The notes beneath the pieces were generated by a model, which had not been told where the DNA came from, made no database searches, and saw nothing but the letters and a program-made list of their open reading frames with translations. A program made the translations under genes and the position numbers. Positions 23,723-29,335 of a stretch of 29,335 nucleotides of DNA are shown here, piece after piece; positions within the stretch are counted from its first letter, which is position 1; the number at the start of each line of letters is the position of its first letter. This stretch comes from JACNIV01 sp965370415. Lineage in GTDB: Bacteria > Cloacimonadota > Cloacimonadia > Cloacimonadales > TCS61. The DNA is taken from the NCBI GenBank assembly GCA_965370415.1, contig CBDUTJ010000033.1, positions 1-29,335 of the forward strand. Direction: 5' to 3'.

Positions 23723-24455
23723 GGTAAACATTATTCAGGAAAGCAAGAAACAATTTAAAAGACCACCCAAAAGATATCAGCCGAGGGGGCTTTCGATTCT
23801 TTATGAAGATCGGGATATCCTGGTTGTGGATAAGGTGAGCGGTCTTTTAACAGTAAGTAGTGAGAAAGTAAGAGATAATACAGCTTATTATCTCTTGAAT
23901 GAATACGTGCGCAAAGGGAATCAGAAATCAAGACGCCGGGTATTTATCGTGCATCGTCTGGATAAAGATACTTCCGGTGTTATCGTGTTTGCCAGGAATG
24001 AGAAAGCCAAGCGTTTTCTTCAGGAAGAGTGGCAGGGATTTGAAAAAAAGTATTATGCCCTGGTACATGGAACGATGACGGATAAGGAGGGTGTAATTAC
24101 ATCCTACTTGGCAGAAAGCAGTGTTCATAAAATGTATTCTGTTGCTGATCCCCCCAAAGGCAAGCTTGCTAAGACCGGCTATAAAGTTCTAAAGAAATCA
24201 CCCAAGTACAGTCTTCTGGAAATAGATCTGCTTACAGGCAGGAAAAATCAGATCCGGGTGCATCTGGCGGACAAAGGCTGTCCTGTGGCTGGCGACAAGA
24301 AGTATGGAAAAAAGGAAAAGGGCATTAAAAGGCTTACGCTACATGCAGCTTCACTTACGATAATTCATCCGTTTTCAAAAGAGAAAATGACCTTTTCAAC
24401 AAAAGTTCCCGCTTATTTTGAATCACTTATGAAGGATTCTCAAAAAAGCCGTTAA
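23697..24455 (+). CDS. RluA-family pseudouridine synthase
   Basis: A 252-aa pseudouridine synthase that isomerises uridines in rRNA or tRNA. Catalytic motif HRLDKDTSGVIVFAR (~85-99) includes the essential Asp; also LLTGRKNQIRVHLADKGCPVAGDKKYG and LHAASLTIIHP, all characteristic of the RluA group. The compact form lacks an obvious S4 domain. No ATG occurs before the conserved core; I use TTG at 23697 with AGGA five bases upstream, inside the end of the preceding gene. The stop codon lies within one arm of the palindrome at 24452-24486. It is on the plus strand, opposite to nearly all genes around it. Confidence 0.92.
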   Translation: MPNQVLKAKVNIIQESKKQFKRPPKRYQPRGLSILYEDRDILVVDKVSGLLTVSSEKVRDNTAYYLLNEYVRKGNQKSRRRVFIVHRLDKDTSGVIVFARNEKAKRFLQEEWQGFEKKYYALVHGTMTDKEGVITSYLAESSVHKMYSVADPPKGKLAKTGYKVLKKSPKYSLLEIDLLTGRKNQIRVHLADKGCPVAGDKKYGKKEKGIKRLTLHAASLTIIHPFSKEKMTFSTKVPAYFESLMKDSQKSR

Positions 24456-24486
24456 TCAACATGGAGCGAAGCGGAATGTTGATTAA
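24452..24486. repeat. 11-bp perfect inverted repeat at the rluA stop and cassette array edge
   Basis: TTAATCAACAT (24452-24462) and ATGTTGATTAA (24476-24486) pair perfectly with a 13-base loop. The left arm contains the stop codon of the pseudouridine synthase; the right arm starts exactly at the predicted crossover of the attC-like site 24481-24553. There is no T-run for a terminator. It may be the remains of an R'' box belonging to a lost cassette. Confidence 0.55.
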
Positions 24487-24553
24487 TGTTTGGCGTGTGC
24501 CACGATTCTTCCTGCTTTTCTTCTTGCTTATCGTGGGTACGTTTGTTAGCAGC
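24481..24553 (-). repeat. attC-like site 1 (short type, after the propeller gene)
   Basis: Read on the minus strand: R''-like GCTGCTAAC (24553-24545), then CGTACCCACGAT pairing with ATCGTGGCACACG across a central loop with one extrahelical base (a G on the plus strand), then the R'-like box ATTAATC (24487-24481). The central loop (AGCAAGAAGAAAAGCAGGAA) is closely similar to that of the site at 28117-28191. R'' is exactly complementary, over 8 bases, to the start of its own cassette (TTAGCAGC at 27036-27029). Confidence 0.65.
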
Positions 24554-24634
24554 ATTCTTTTCATTTTTAGATCTAACATTTACCCACTTCTAAATTTTGG
24601 CATTTACATTCAATTTGTAGAGAAACAATACAAT

Positions 24635-27007
24635 TTATTTAATCTCAATAATTATTGGTTCAGTTAATAATCGCATCCGAGGATTTAGAATGAAATAACC
24701 AGTAATTTCATAGCGACCAATTTTTGAAAATACATAATGACCCATTAATACATTAAAATAATTCACACTGATCTTTTTTGTTATATCCCATTTTTCACAA
24801 TATTTATCATGCACATTAACTGTATATTCATAACTCTTGATATCACCAATTTCTTTATTCTCAACATATGGAAATGTTTCTGTAAAATGATTTGGATATT
24901 TTGATGAATCTTTGATGTAAACTCCAAAATTGGGAATACCTTTTTCACTTTTAAGTGAAATCTTTTGTGGCTTATTATACATATTCTCTAATGAAAACGA
25001 AATGACAATACTATCACCTTGAGAAAAAATTGTAAAATCAAGCTCCATATTAATTTTCCAGCTGTATTTCTCTATTGATTCTTTAATCCCTTTTCTTAGA
25101 TTATCAATATATTCATAATCTCTAAAATCCTTTGGAACTTGCTGGATTATTGAATCTGCTTTATTAAGATATCCGAGATCTTCAGGATACATACAACCTT
25201 TATCTGCCCCTTTCATCAAAGAATAATATAAACTACTTTTAATGCAATGAACCATAAGATATAAATCAGTATCTGGATATTTTTTCAGGAAATCGTCATA
25301 CTTCTTAATATAACTTAGATTTGAATCGGTATCACCACCTTCCCCAGAACATATCTGATGATATTTCAACATCTCATATTCTGCATTATCAGCCCATTCA
25401 CTTTCAGGATAATCAGAAAGAATTTGTTTATAAAAACTAAATGGAAATTCTGTGTTTATTCCTACTTCTCCATAATTCCACGAGAGCATAAACATTTCAT
25501 AATAAAGTTTTCCCAGTTTATAAAATTTCTCCGCCTCGTGAATATTTATTGTATTCAATGAATCAAGCTGATGATCAGCTTTTTTTAGATGAACAAGATC
25601 GCTATCTGATACGAAGTTTAAGAATATACTTTTTTCATTGGAAGTTCTAAGTTTTTTATGATAATCTAAAGCTTTTTTAGGATCACCATTTAATGAATAT
25701 CCGCAAATTAACCCATAGTAGATAGCTTCACGCATTTGGGGGTCGGTTCCCTCAGCTAGAATGTTCTCGAAAAGCTCGATTTCACTGCGATCTCTAATTC
25801 TAAAAACATATTTTAATCTTGATGTTAAGCTCTTTAGTATCTTGTGAGAAGTTGTAACTTCCTGCATTTCAAAAAATCCCTTGGCATACTTGATGGGGTC
25901 TTTTTCCTTCTTAAGTTCTTTTCTTTTGGAATCAATCATTTGTTCAACTCGTTCAACCTGCTCCTTAGGCTTCATTATTGATTCTAAATATGATTTATTT
26001 ATTTGAACAAAACGATCATCAGTTCCAATCCAAATATATTCATCATTTGCCAGAAAACTGCGGACAATAGGAAATGATATATTCGATTTTTCGATCTTAT
26101 GAGAAGTTTTATCTACTCTGCCTAATCCGAATTTATCGAAAAACCAGATGACTTTGTTATCATTGTATAGTTTGGAAATCCCACCAATTTTAATAATATT
26201 CTGCTCTCTTGTTTTCAAATTAAGAACTGCTAAATCTCCCTTTGCTGGATAGTAAACACGATAATTGTCAACAATCATAGACCAATATGAGATACCGTGA
26301 TTAATTATATATGGTCTTATACTATTTCCAACAAATATTGATTTCATATTATCATAATCTTTGAAAAAATAAATATTTTCATATTCTTTGAATTCAGAGT
26401 GCTTAGGAAACTCATAGTCATTAATTTTACTAATCTTTGTAATGGAATTGTTGTTTAAATTATATTCATAAATATTGTTTATTATGAGATTATTATTTTC
26501 TTTACGAATGTTTTTAATCCAGACGTGTTTGCTAAAGTTAGACTTAAATAATTGTTTCTTATCTCGATCAAAATAATACAGATTTTTTGATGTACCAATC
26601 CATACTTTATCCTCAAGAGGTTTGATAACAGAAATTGCTTCATTATTGAAATATTCTGTCTGGCTAAATTTAGTATAATCTTTCGACAATTTGCGATAAC
26701 AAAGAACGCCTTTATGAAAATTACCTATCCATACTAAATCAGGATCAAACTTATCTTGCAAAATTAAATCTTTTAGCCCAATAGCAAAATCACCAATTTT
26801 ATTAGAAAGTTTAGCAAGTTTCTCTGTTTTATAATTGTACTCGTAACTTGTTTTATTCTGATCAATAATCCATATGGTTTCATCAATAGGGGATTGTATG
26901 ATATTATTTGGTCTATATCCAGGTATTTTGATTTCTTTTATTCCTTCATTTGCAAATGCGAATTGACTTAATATAGATATTAATATAAGAATAACCGTTA
27001 TTTTCAT
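24635..27007 (-). CDS. Secreted propeller-like protein of unknown function
   Basis: A 790-aa exported protein. A signal peptide is clear (MKITVILILISILSQFAFA, cleavage about residue 19). Residues ~20-350 hold repeated beta-propeller-like segments with ETIWIID, VWIGN, VWIGT and YIWIGTD, like the WIGT blades of two-component-regulator propellers. Residues ~370-650 look helical and TPR-like (KALDYHKKL, FYKLGKLYYEMF, SEWADNAEYEMLKYH), and the last ~110 residues are beta-rich. No kinase or DNA-binding domain is present. AAAGGAG precedes the ATG. It is carried between two attC-like sites, with the 5' end about 22 bases after the cassette start. No function is known to me; binding or protein scaffolding outside the cytoplasm is plausible. 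Confidence 0.85.
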   Translation of the reverse strand: MKITVILILISILSQFAFANEGIKEIKIPGYRPNNIIQSPIDETIWIIDQNKTSYEYNYKTEKLAKLSNKIGDFAIGLKDLILQDKFDPDLVWIGNFHKGVLCYRKLSKDYTKFSQTEYFNNEAISVIKPLEDKVWIGTSKNLYYFDRDKKQLFKSNFSKHVWIKNIRKENNNLIINNIYEYNLNNNSITKISKINDYEFPKHSEFKEYENIYFFKDYDNMKSIFVGNSIRPYIINHGISYWSMIVDNYRVYYPAKGDLAVLNLKTREQNIIKIGGISKLYNDNKVIWFFDKFGLGRVDKTSHKIEKSNISFPIVRSFLANDEYIWIGTDDRFVQINKSYLESIMKPKEQVERVEQMIDSKRKELKKEKDPIKYAKGFFEMQEVTTSHKILKSLTSRLKYVFRIRDRSEIELFENILAEGTDPQMREAIYYGLICGYSLNGDPKKALDYHKKLRTSNEKSIFLNFVSDSDLVHLKKADHQLDSLNTINIHEAEKFYKLGKLYYEMFMLSWNYGEVGINTEFPFSFYKQILSDYPESEWADNAEYEMLKYHQICSGEGGDTDSNLSYIKKYDDFLKKYPDTDLYLMVHCIKSSLYYSLMKGADKGCMYPEDLGYLNKADSIIQQVPKDFRDYEYIDNLRKGIKESIEKYSWKINMELDFTIFSQGDSIVISFSLENMYNKPQKISLKSEKGIPNFGVYIKDSSKYPNHFTETFPYVENKEIGDIKSYEYTVNVHDKYCEKWDITKKISVNYFNVLMGHYVFSKIGRYEITGYFILNPRMRLLTEPIIIEIK

Positions 27008-27028
27008 ACTCGCTCCTTTGTTTCAAAT

Positions 27029-27158
27029 GCTGCTAATGCTTCGCGTGTGCGGCGGGATCGGAACGATCACGCCCAAAACAAACAGCCCAGACGTTTGAAT
27101 CGCAAGATTCAAACAAAGAGTACCGACCAGCCCTACCGCTGACACGCTTGTTACAGGC
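27029..27158 (-). repeat. attC-like site 2 (long type, after the GNAT gene)
   Basis: Read on the minus strand it starts with R''-like GCCTGTAAC (27158-27150), which contains the GNAT stop codon. GCGTGT(CA)GCGG pairs with CCGCACACGC, leaving two extrahelical bases. It ends with ATTAGCAGC (27037-27029). The inner part contains the hairpin GTTTGAATC/GATTCAAAC. About 80-90 bases are nearly identical to the site at the right edge of the window. R'' matches the start of the GNAT cassette (TTACAGGC) 8 of 8 by complementarity. Confidence 0.7.
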
Positions 27159-28056
27159 AATAATTATTTATGCCACCAGATTTGATTTGATAATGCACTT
27201 CTGTACATATACGACCCACTTTAGTAGAGGCTCTATATGCTGTAAAATTCTCTGAATTAATAGTTCCAAAGATTAACTCATTTTCACTTATTTCTAATAA
27301 ATCAATGAATTTTCTTTCCATCGCAATTCCGAACCCTTTTCCTCTATATTTCCTACTTAGTATTTTATCACAAACAAAATAACCACTCATTTCATTATAG
27401 ATCATTTTCAACCCAATTATTACTCCCGCTATTTCATTATTAATATATGCCAATTTTATTATACCATTTTCTATAAGATATTCTATTGATTCAACTGATT
27501 CAGGTTCTCCAATAATTGTCTGTAATTTAGGGAAATCTTTGTAAAATTCGTCATACATTTTTTTATATTCTGGGTAAAAGGATTTTTCTTTCGCTTCATT
27601 AAACTTAATTAAATTATAATTTTTAGTTCTTTTAGTTTGTTTTATTAAAGAAATCTTTCCTGCGTATGTATAACGATTTACTTCTAATATAGATAAATCT
27701 ACAATTCTAGAATCAGTAAAATTAATCTTTTCAATATTTTTTTTTGGAAAAGCAAGTTTGATTTGTTCAATGAAAAATTCAATATTTGTTATTATTGAGA
27801 AGCTGGAGAAATAAACATCAATTGAGTAATTATTTTCAATTTGATAAAGCATTATTAATGATATTTTTTGATTTTGAAATTCTAATATTTGGAAATTTGA
27901 TGTGTTCTCCTCATCGAAAACCTTATTTACATATTTTTCGATTTTTGTTTTAAGATTTTTCTTGGTTGTGTCATATCCTTGCCAGTCAATAATTTTAGAA
28001 TGTACGGCAGAAAGCTCATAATCCAGAAATTTATTAACGAGATTTTCTTTATTCAA
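27151..28056 (-). CDS. GNAT-family N-acetyltransferase
   Basis: A 301-aa protein whose C-terminal half (~residues 150-290) is a GNAT acetyltransferase: the acetyl-CoA pyrophosphate loop is RKYRGKGFGIAM (~240-251), preceded by strand GVIIGLKMIYNEMSGYFVCD, and followed by FGTINSENFTAYRASTKVGR. The N-terminal half is not recognised. The substrate is unknown. The start codon is TTG at 28056 with GGAGGT five bases upstream; no ATG fits. The stop codon is part of the R'' box of the attC-like site. Single acetyltransferases are frequent cargo of integron cassettes. Confidence 0.88.
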   Translation of the reverse strand: MNKENLVNKFLDYELSAVHSKIIDWQGYDTTKKNLKTKIEKYVNKVFDEENTSNFQILEFQNQKISLIMLYQIENNYSIDVYFSSFSIITNIEFFIEQIKLAFPKKNIEKINFTDSRIVDLSILEVNRYTYAGKISLIKQTKRTKNYNLIKFNEAKEKSFYPEYKKMYDEFYKDFPKLQTIIGEPESVESIEYLIENGIIKLAYINNEIAGVIIGLKMIYNEMSGYFVCDKILSRKYRGKGFGIAMERKFIDLLEISENELIFGTINSENFTAYRASTKVGRICTEVHYQIKSGGINNYCL

Positions 28057-28116
28057 CGTAAACCTCCATAGTTCCCCAAGAATTATACAAATTATAATTC
28101 TTCTATTTTATTTATT

Positions 28117-28191
28117 GCCTGTAATGTTTTGAGTGCGCCACGATTCTTCTTGTATTTCTTCTTGCTTATTGTGGGCACTTTTGTTAGTCGC
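28117..28191 (-). repeat. attC-like site 3 (short type, after the PKD remnant)
   Basis: Read on the minus strand: R''-like GCGACTAAC (28191-28183), arms AAGTGCCCACAAT and ATCGTGG(C)GCACTC that pair with one extrahelical base, and the R'-like ATTACAGGC (28125-28117). On the plus strand the two arms are GAGTGC(G)CCACGAT and ATTGTGGGCACTT. The site is about 80% identical to site 1. Its R'' does not match the start of the upstream cassette (TTATGGGC), see findings. Confidence 0.65.
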
Positions 28192-28212
28192 ATAGTTATT
28201 GTCAAAATAAAA

Positions 28213-28238
28213 CCAGCTTGAGAAAAAACTCAAGCTGG
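28213..28238 (-). terminator. Rho-independent terminator after the PKD remnant
   Basis: CCAGCTTGAG and CTCAAGCTGG pair perfectly around AAAAAA. On the minus strand the stem is followed by TTTTATTTT. It lies 36 bases after the stop codon of the PKD/sorting-domain gene and before the attC-like site. Confidence 0.8.
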
Positions 28239-28273
28239 AAATTAAGGTTAAGGCAAATGTGTTTTTACTTATA

Positions 28274-28768
28274 CTATTTCATCAAGATCATTTTTCTTGT
28301 GTAAGTATAACTGCCTGTTTTCATTTTGTAGAAATAAATGCCGGATGTAACCGATTTGCCACTATCATTCGTTCCGTTCCAAATCACTGAATGCGATCCT
28401 GCCGGAAGTGTTTCATTAACAAGCTGTTTCACTTTTTGACCTTTCAGATTGAAAATTTCAAGAGTCACAAACGGGGACGTTTGTGTTACAGAAAAAGAGA
28501 TCGTTGTTGTGGGATTGAACGGATTCGGATAATTTCCAATTAACTGTGATGTTGTCGGTACGATATCTTCATTTGCAGAGGTTCCTTCAGTAACTTGAAT
28601 GTAATTCTCTTTAATTTCCGTATCTTCATTATAAGCATTAGACGAAGTTAATGTAACAGTATAATCTCCCGGTTCTTCATAAGTCCATACAGGATTCTGA
28701 TCATACGAATCAACAATACCATCACTGTTAAAATCCCATTGAATAAATTGAAGATTTTTCCATTTCAT
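28274..28768 (-). pseudogene. Decapitated secreted protein: PKD end plus type A sorting domain
   Basis: A 164-aa frame without signal peptide. It opens inside a PKD domain (QWDFNSDGIVDSYDQNPVW, then YEEPGDYTVTLTSSNA), so the beginning of the domain and the export signal are missing. Residues ~85-164 form the C-terminal FlgD-like/type A sorting domain (IGNYPNPFNPTTTISFSV, LEIFNLKGQKVKQL, AGSHSVIWNGTNDSGKSVTSGIYFYKM, ending TYTRKMILMK). Such domains anchor or route proteins through a type IX-like secretion path. The frame overlaps the lipoprotein gene by 41 bases in another frame, which marks the junction of two unrelated sequences. It is probably not functional as an exported protein. Confidence 0.75.
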
Positions 28769-29171
28769 TTAAATACTCATCATAATCTTCTTTGTATCGA
28801 ATTACAGATTCGTAGGCAGAAATTGCATTTGACATATGAATTATAGCTTTTTTTCTGCTATTTAAATATTCATTCATATTTCTAGATACAAATATAAGTT
28901 CATCTCTATTAGGAGTATATTTAACAGAAATAGTCTCAAAGTTCAGATCATTATTAAAATCTTCTAATTTGCTAGTATATCTTTCATAAAAACTATTAAG
29001 GGTTAATCTTGATTGGCTGCCTTCCTCTTCTCTGCTATTAACGGTATTAAGAATAATTGAGTTTAATTTCCTCGTGAATTTGTCAATTATTATCCTACTG
29101 TTTTTGTTTTCTTGAGACTCACATGAGAATAGAAATAAAATACTTAATAATATGAAAAATGTTTTTTTCAT
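28728..29171 (-). CDS. Putative lipoprotein, 3' end possibly truncated
   Basis: A 147-aa protein beginning MKKTFFILLSILFLFSCESQ: a short lysine start, hydrophobic core and lipobox LFSC, so lipid-anchored after cleavage before Cys17. The rest (IIIDKFTRKLNSI, SFYERYTSKLEDF, YESVIRYKEDYDEYLNEMEK) is charged and helical, of no family I recognise. The Met at 29171 has AGGAG before it; the frame is open further upstream through the attC-like site, but that part is not coding. Its C-terminus reads into the PKD-gene sequence, so the true end may be lost. Confidence 0.75.
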   Translation of the reverse strand: MKKTFFILLSILFLFSCESQENKNSRIIIDKFTRKLNSIILNTVNSREEEGSQSRLTLNSFYERYTSKLEDFNNDLNFETISVKYTPNRDELIFVSRNMNEYLNSRKKAIIHMSNAISAYESVIRYKEDYDEYLNEMEKSSIYSMGF

Positions 29172-29220
29172 TTCAACTCCTTTTGTTATTAGAAATATAT
29201 TATCATTAATTATGAGTGTT

Positions 29221-29335
29221 GCCCATAACGTTCCTGTATGCTGCGGGAATCCGACAGCTGCCGGATCACGCCAAAAACAAACCGACCAGCCGTTTGAATC
29301 GGAAGATTCAAACAAAGAGCACTGACCAGCCCTAC
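29221..29335 (-). repeat. attC-like site 4 (long type, cut by the window end)
   Basis: Read on the minus strand the part seen ends GGAACGTTATGGGC, with the canonical-looking R' box GTTATGG (29229-29223). Upstream it contains the hairpin GTTTGAATC/GATTCAAAC and TGGCGTGATCCGGCAGCTGT. It is nearly identical to site 2 over most of its visible length (for example GTAGGGCTGGTC and CTCTTTGTTTGAATCTT are shared). The R'' end and the gene it belongs to lie beyond the window. Confidence 0.65.

Noticed and set aside
27085..27112. Possible CRISPR repeat (GTTTGAATC...GATTCAAAC)
   Set aside because: The hairpin occurs only twice, 2.2 kb apart, inside attC-like sites; there is no regular spacer array.
29172..29315. 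Longer start for the lipoprotein (195 codons)
   Set aside because: The extension is encoded by the attC-like repeat; the Met at 29171 has a ribosome site and starts a proper lipoprotein signal.

Overview
The window is AT-rich bacterial DNA, and most of its genes have strong Shine-Dalgarno sites (AGGAG/GGAGG types). I infer an anaerobic member of the FCB (Fibrobacteres-Chlorobi-Bacteroidetes) group. The gene around 28.3-28.8 kb ends in the 'NYPNPFNP' FlgD-like / type A sorting domain typical of secreted proteins in Cloacimonadota, Marinimicrobia, Ignavibacteria and relatives. Clear Shine-Dalgarno sites argue against a typical Bacteroidetes genome, and Cloacimonadota is my best guess, not proven. 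No rRNA, tRNA or CRISPR was recognised.

Left edge (1-1099): a gene-free, palindrome-rich stretch, then a hidden 58-aa Lys/Glu-rich protein starting at TTG (400-576) and a 90-aa RRM RNA-binding protein (681-953).

Centre (1100-22677, all minus strand): a purine catabolism region of the 'selenium-type molybdenum hydroxylase' kind. In transcription order it has a uracil/xanthine permease, a fused Mo-FAD xanthine dehydrogenase, its 2Fe-2S subunit, the aminohydrolase SsnA, the flavo/iron-sulfur protein YgfK, a tiny 29-aa ORF, two tandem knotted carbamoyltransferases, carbamate kinase, two unrelated fold-type II PLP enzymes, and a second three-gene molybdenum hydroxylase. The likely logic is import and hydroxylation of purines, ring opening and deamination, carbamoyl transfer to phosphate, and ATP production by carbamate kinase. 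The PLP enzymes would process the amino-acid-like carbon fragment. The usual ygeX, ygeY and hyuA partners are not in the window. At least five small foreign-looking modules sit between the genes of this operon: a GxxExxY gene, a four-helix-bundle gene, a toxin-antitoxin pair and two gene-less inverted-repeat elements. Several start right at a stop codon.

Right part (23309-29335): a plus-strand pair (small membrane protein and an RluA-type pseudouridine synthase), then a minus-strand set of unrelated genes: a large secreted propeller-like protein, a GNAT acetyltransferase, and a lipoprotein fused to a decapitated PKD/sorting-domain remnant. Each is followed at its 3' end by a structured repeat that behaves like an integron attC site. 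The first 8 bases of a cassette are complementary to the R''-like box at its own 3' end for two cassettes (8/8 each). The test fails for the third, where the reading frames independently show a cassette-cassette fusion. I regard this as a cassette array of an unseen integron whose integrase would lie beyond the right end. It is the most striking observation in the window.
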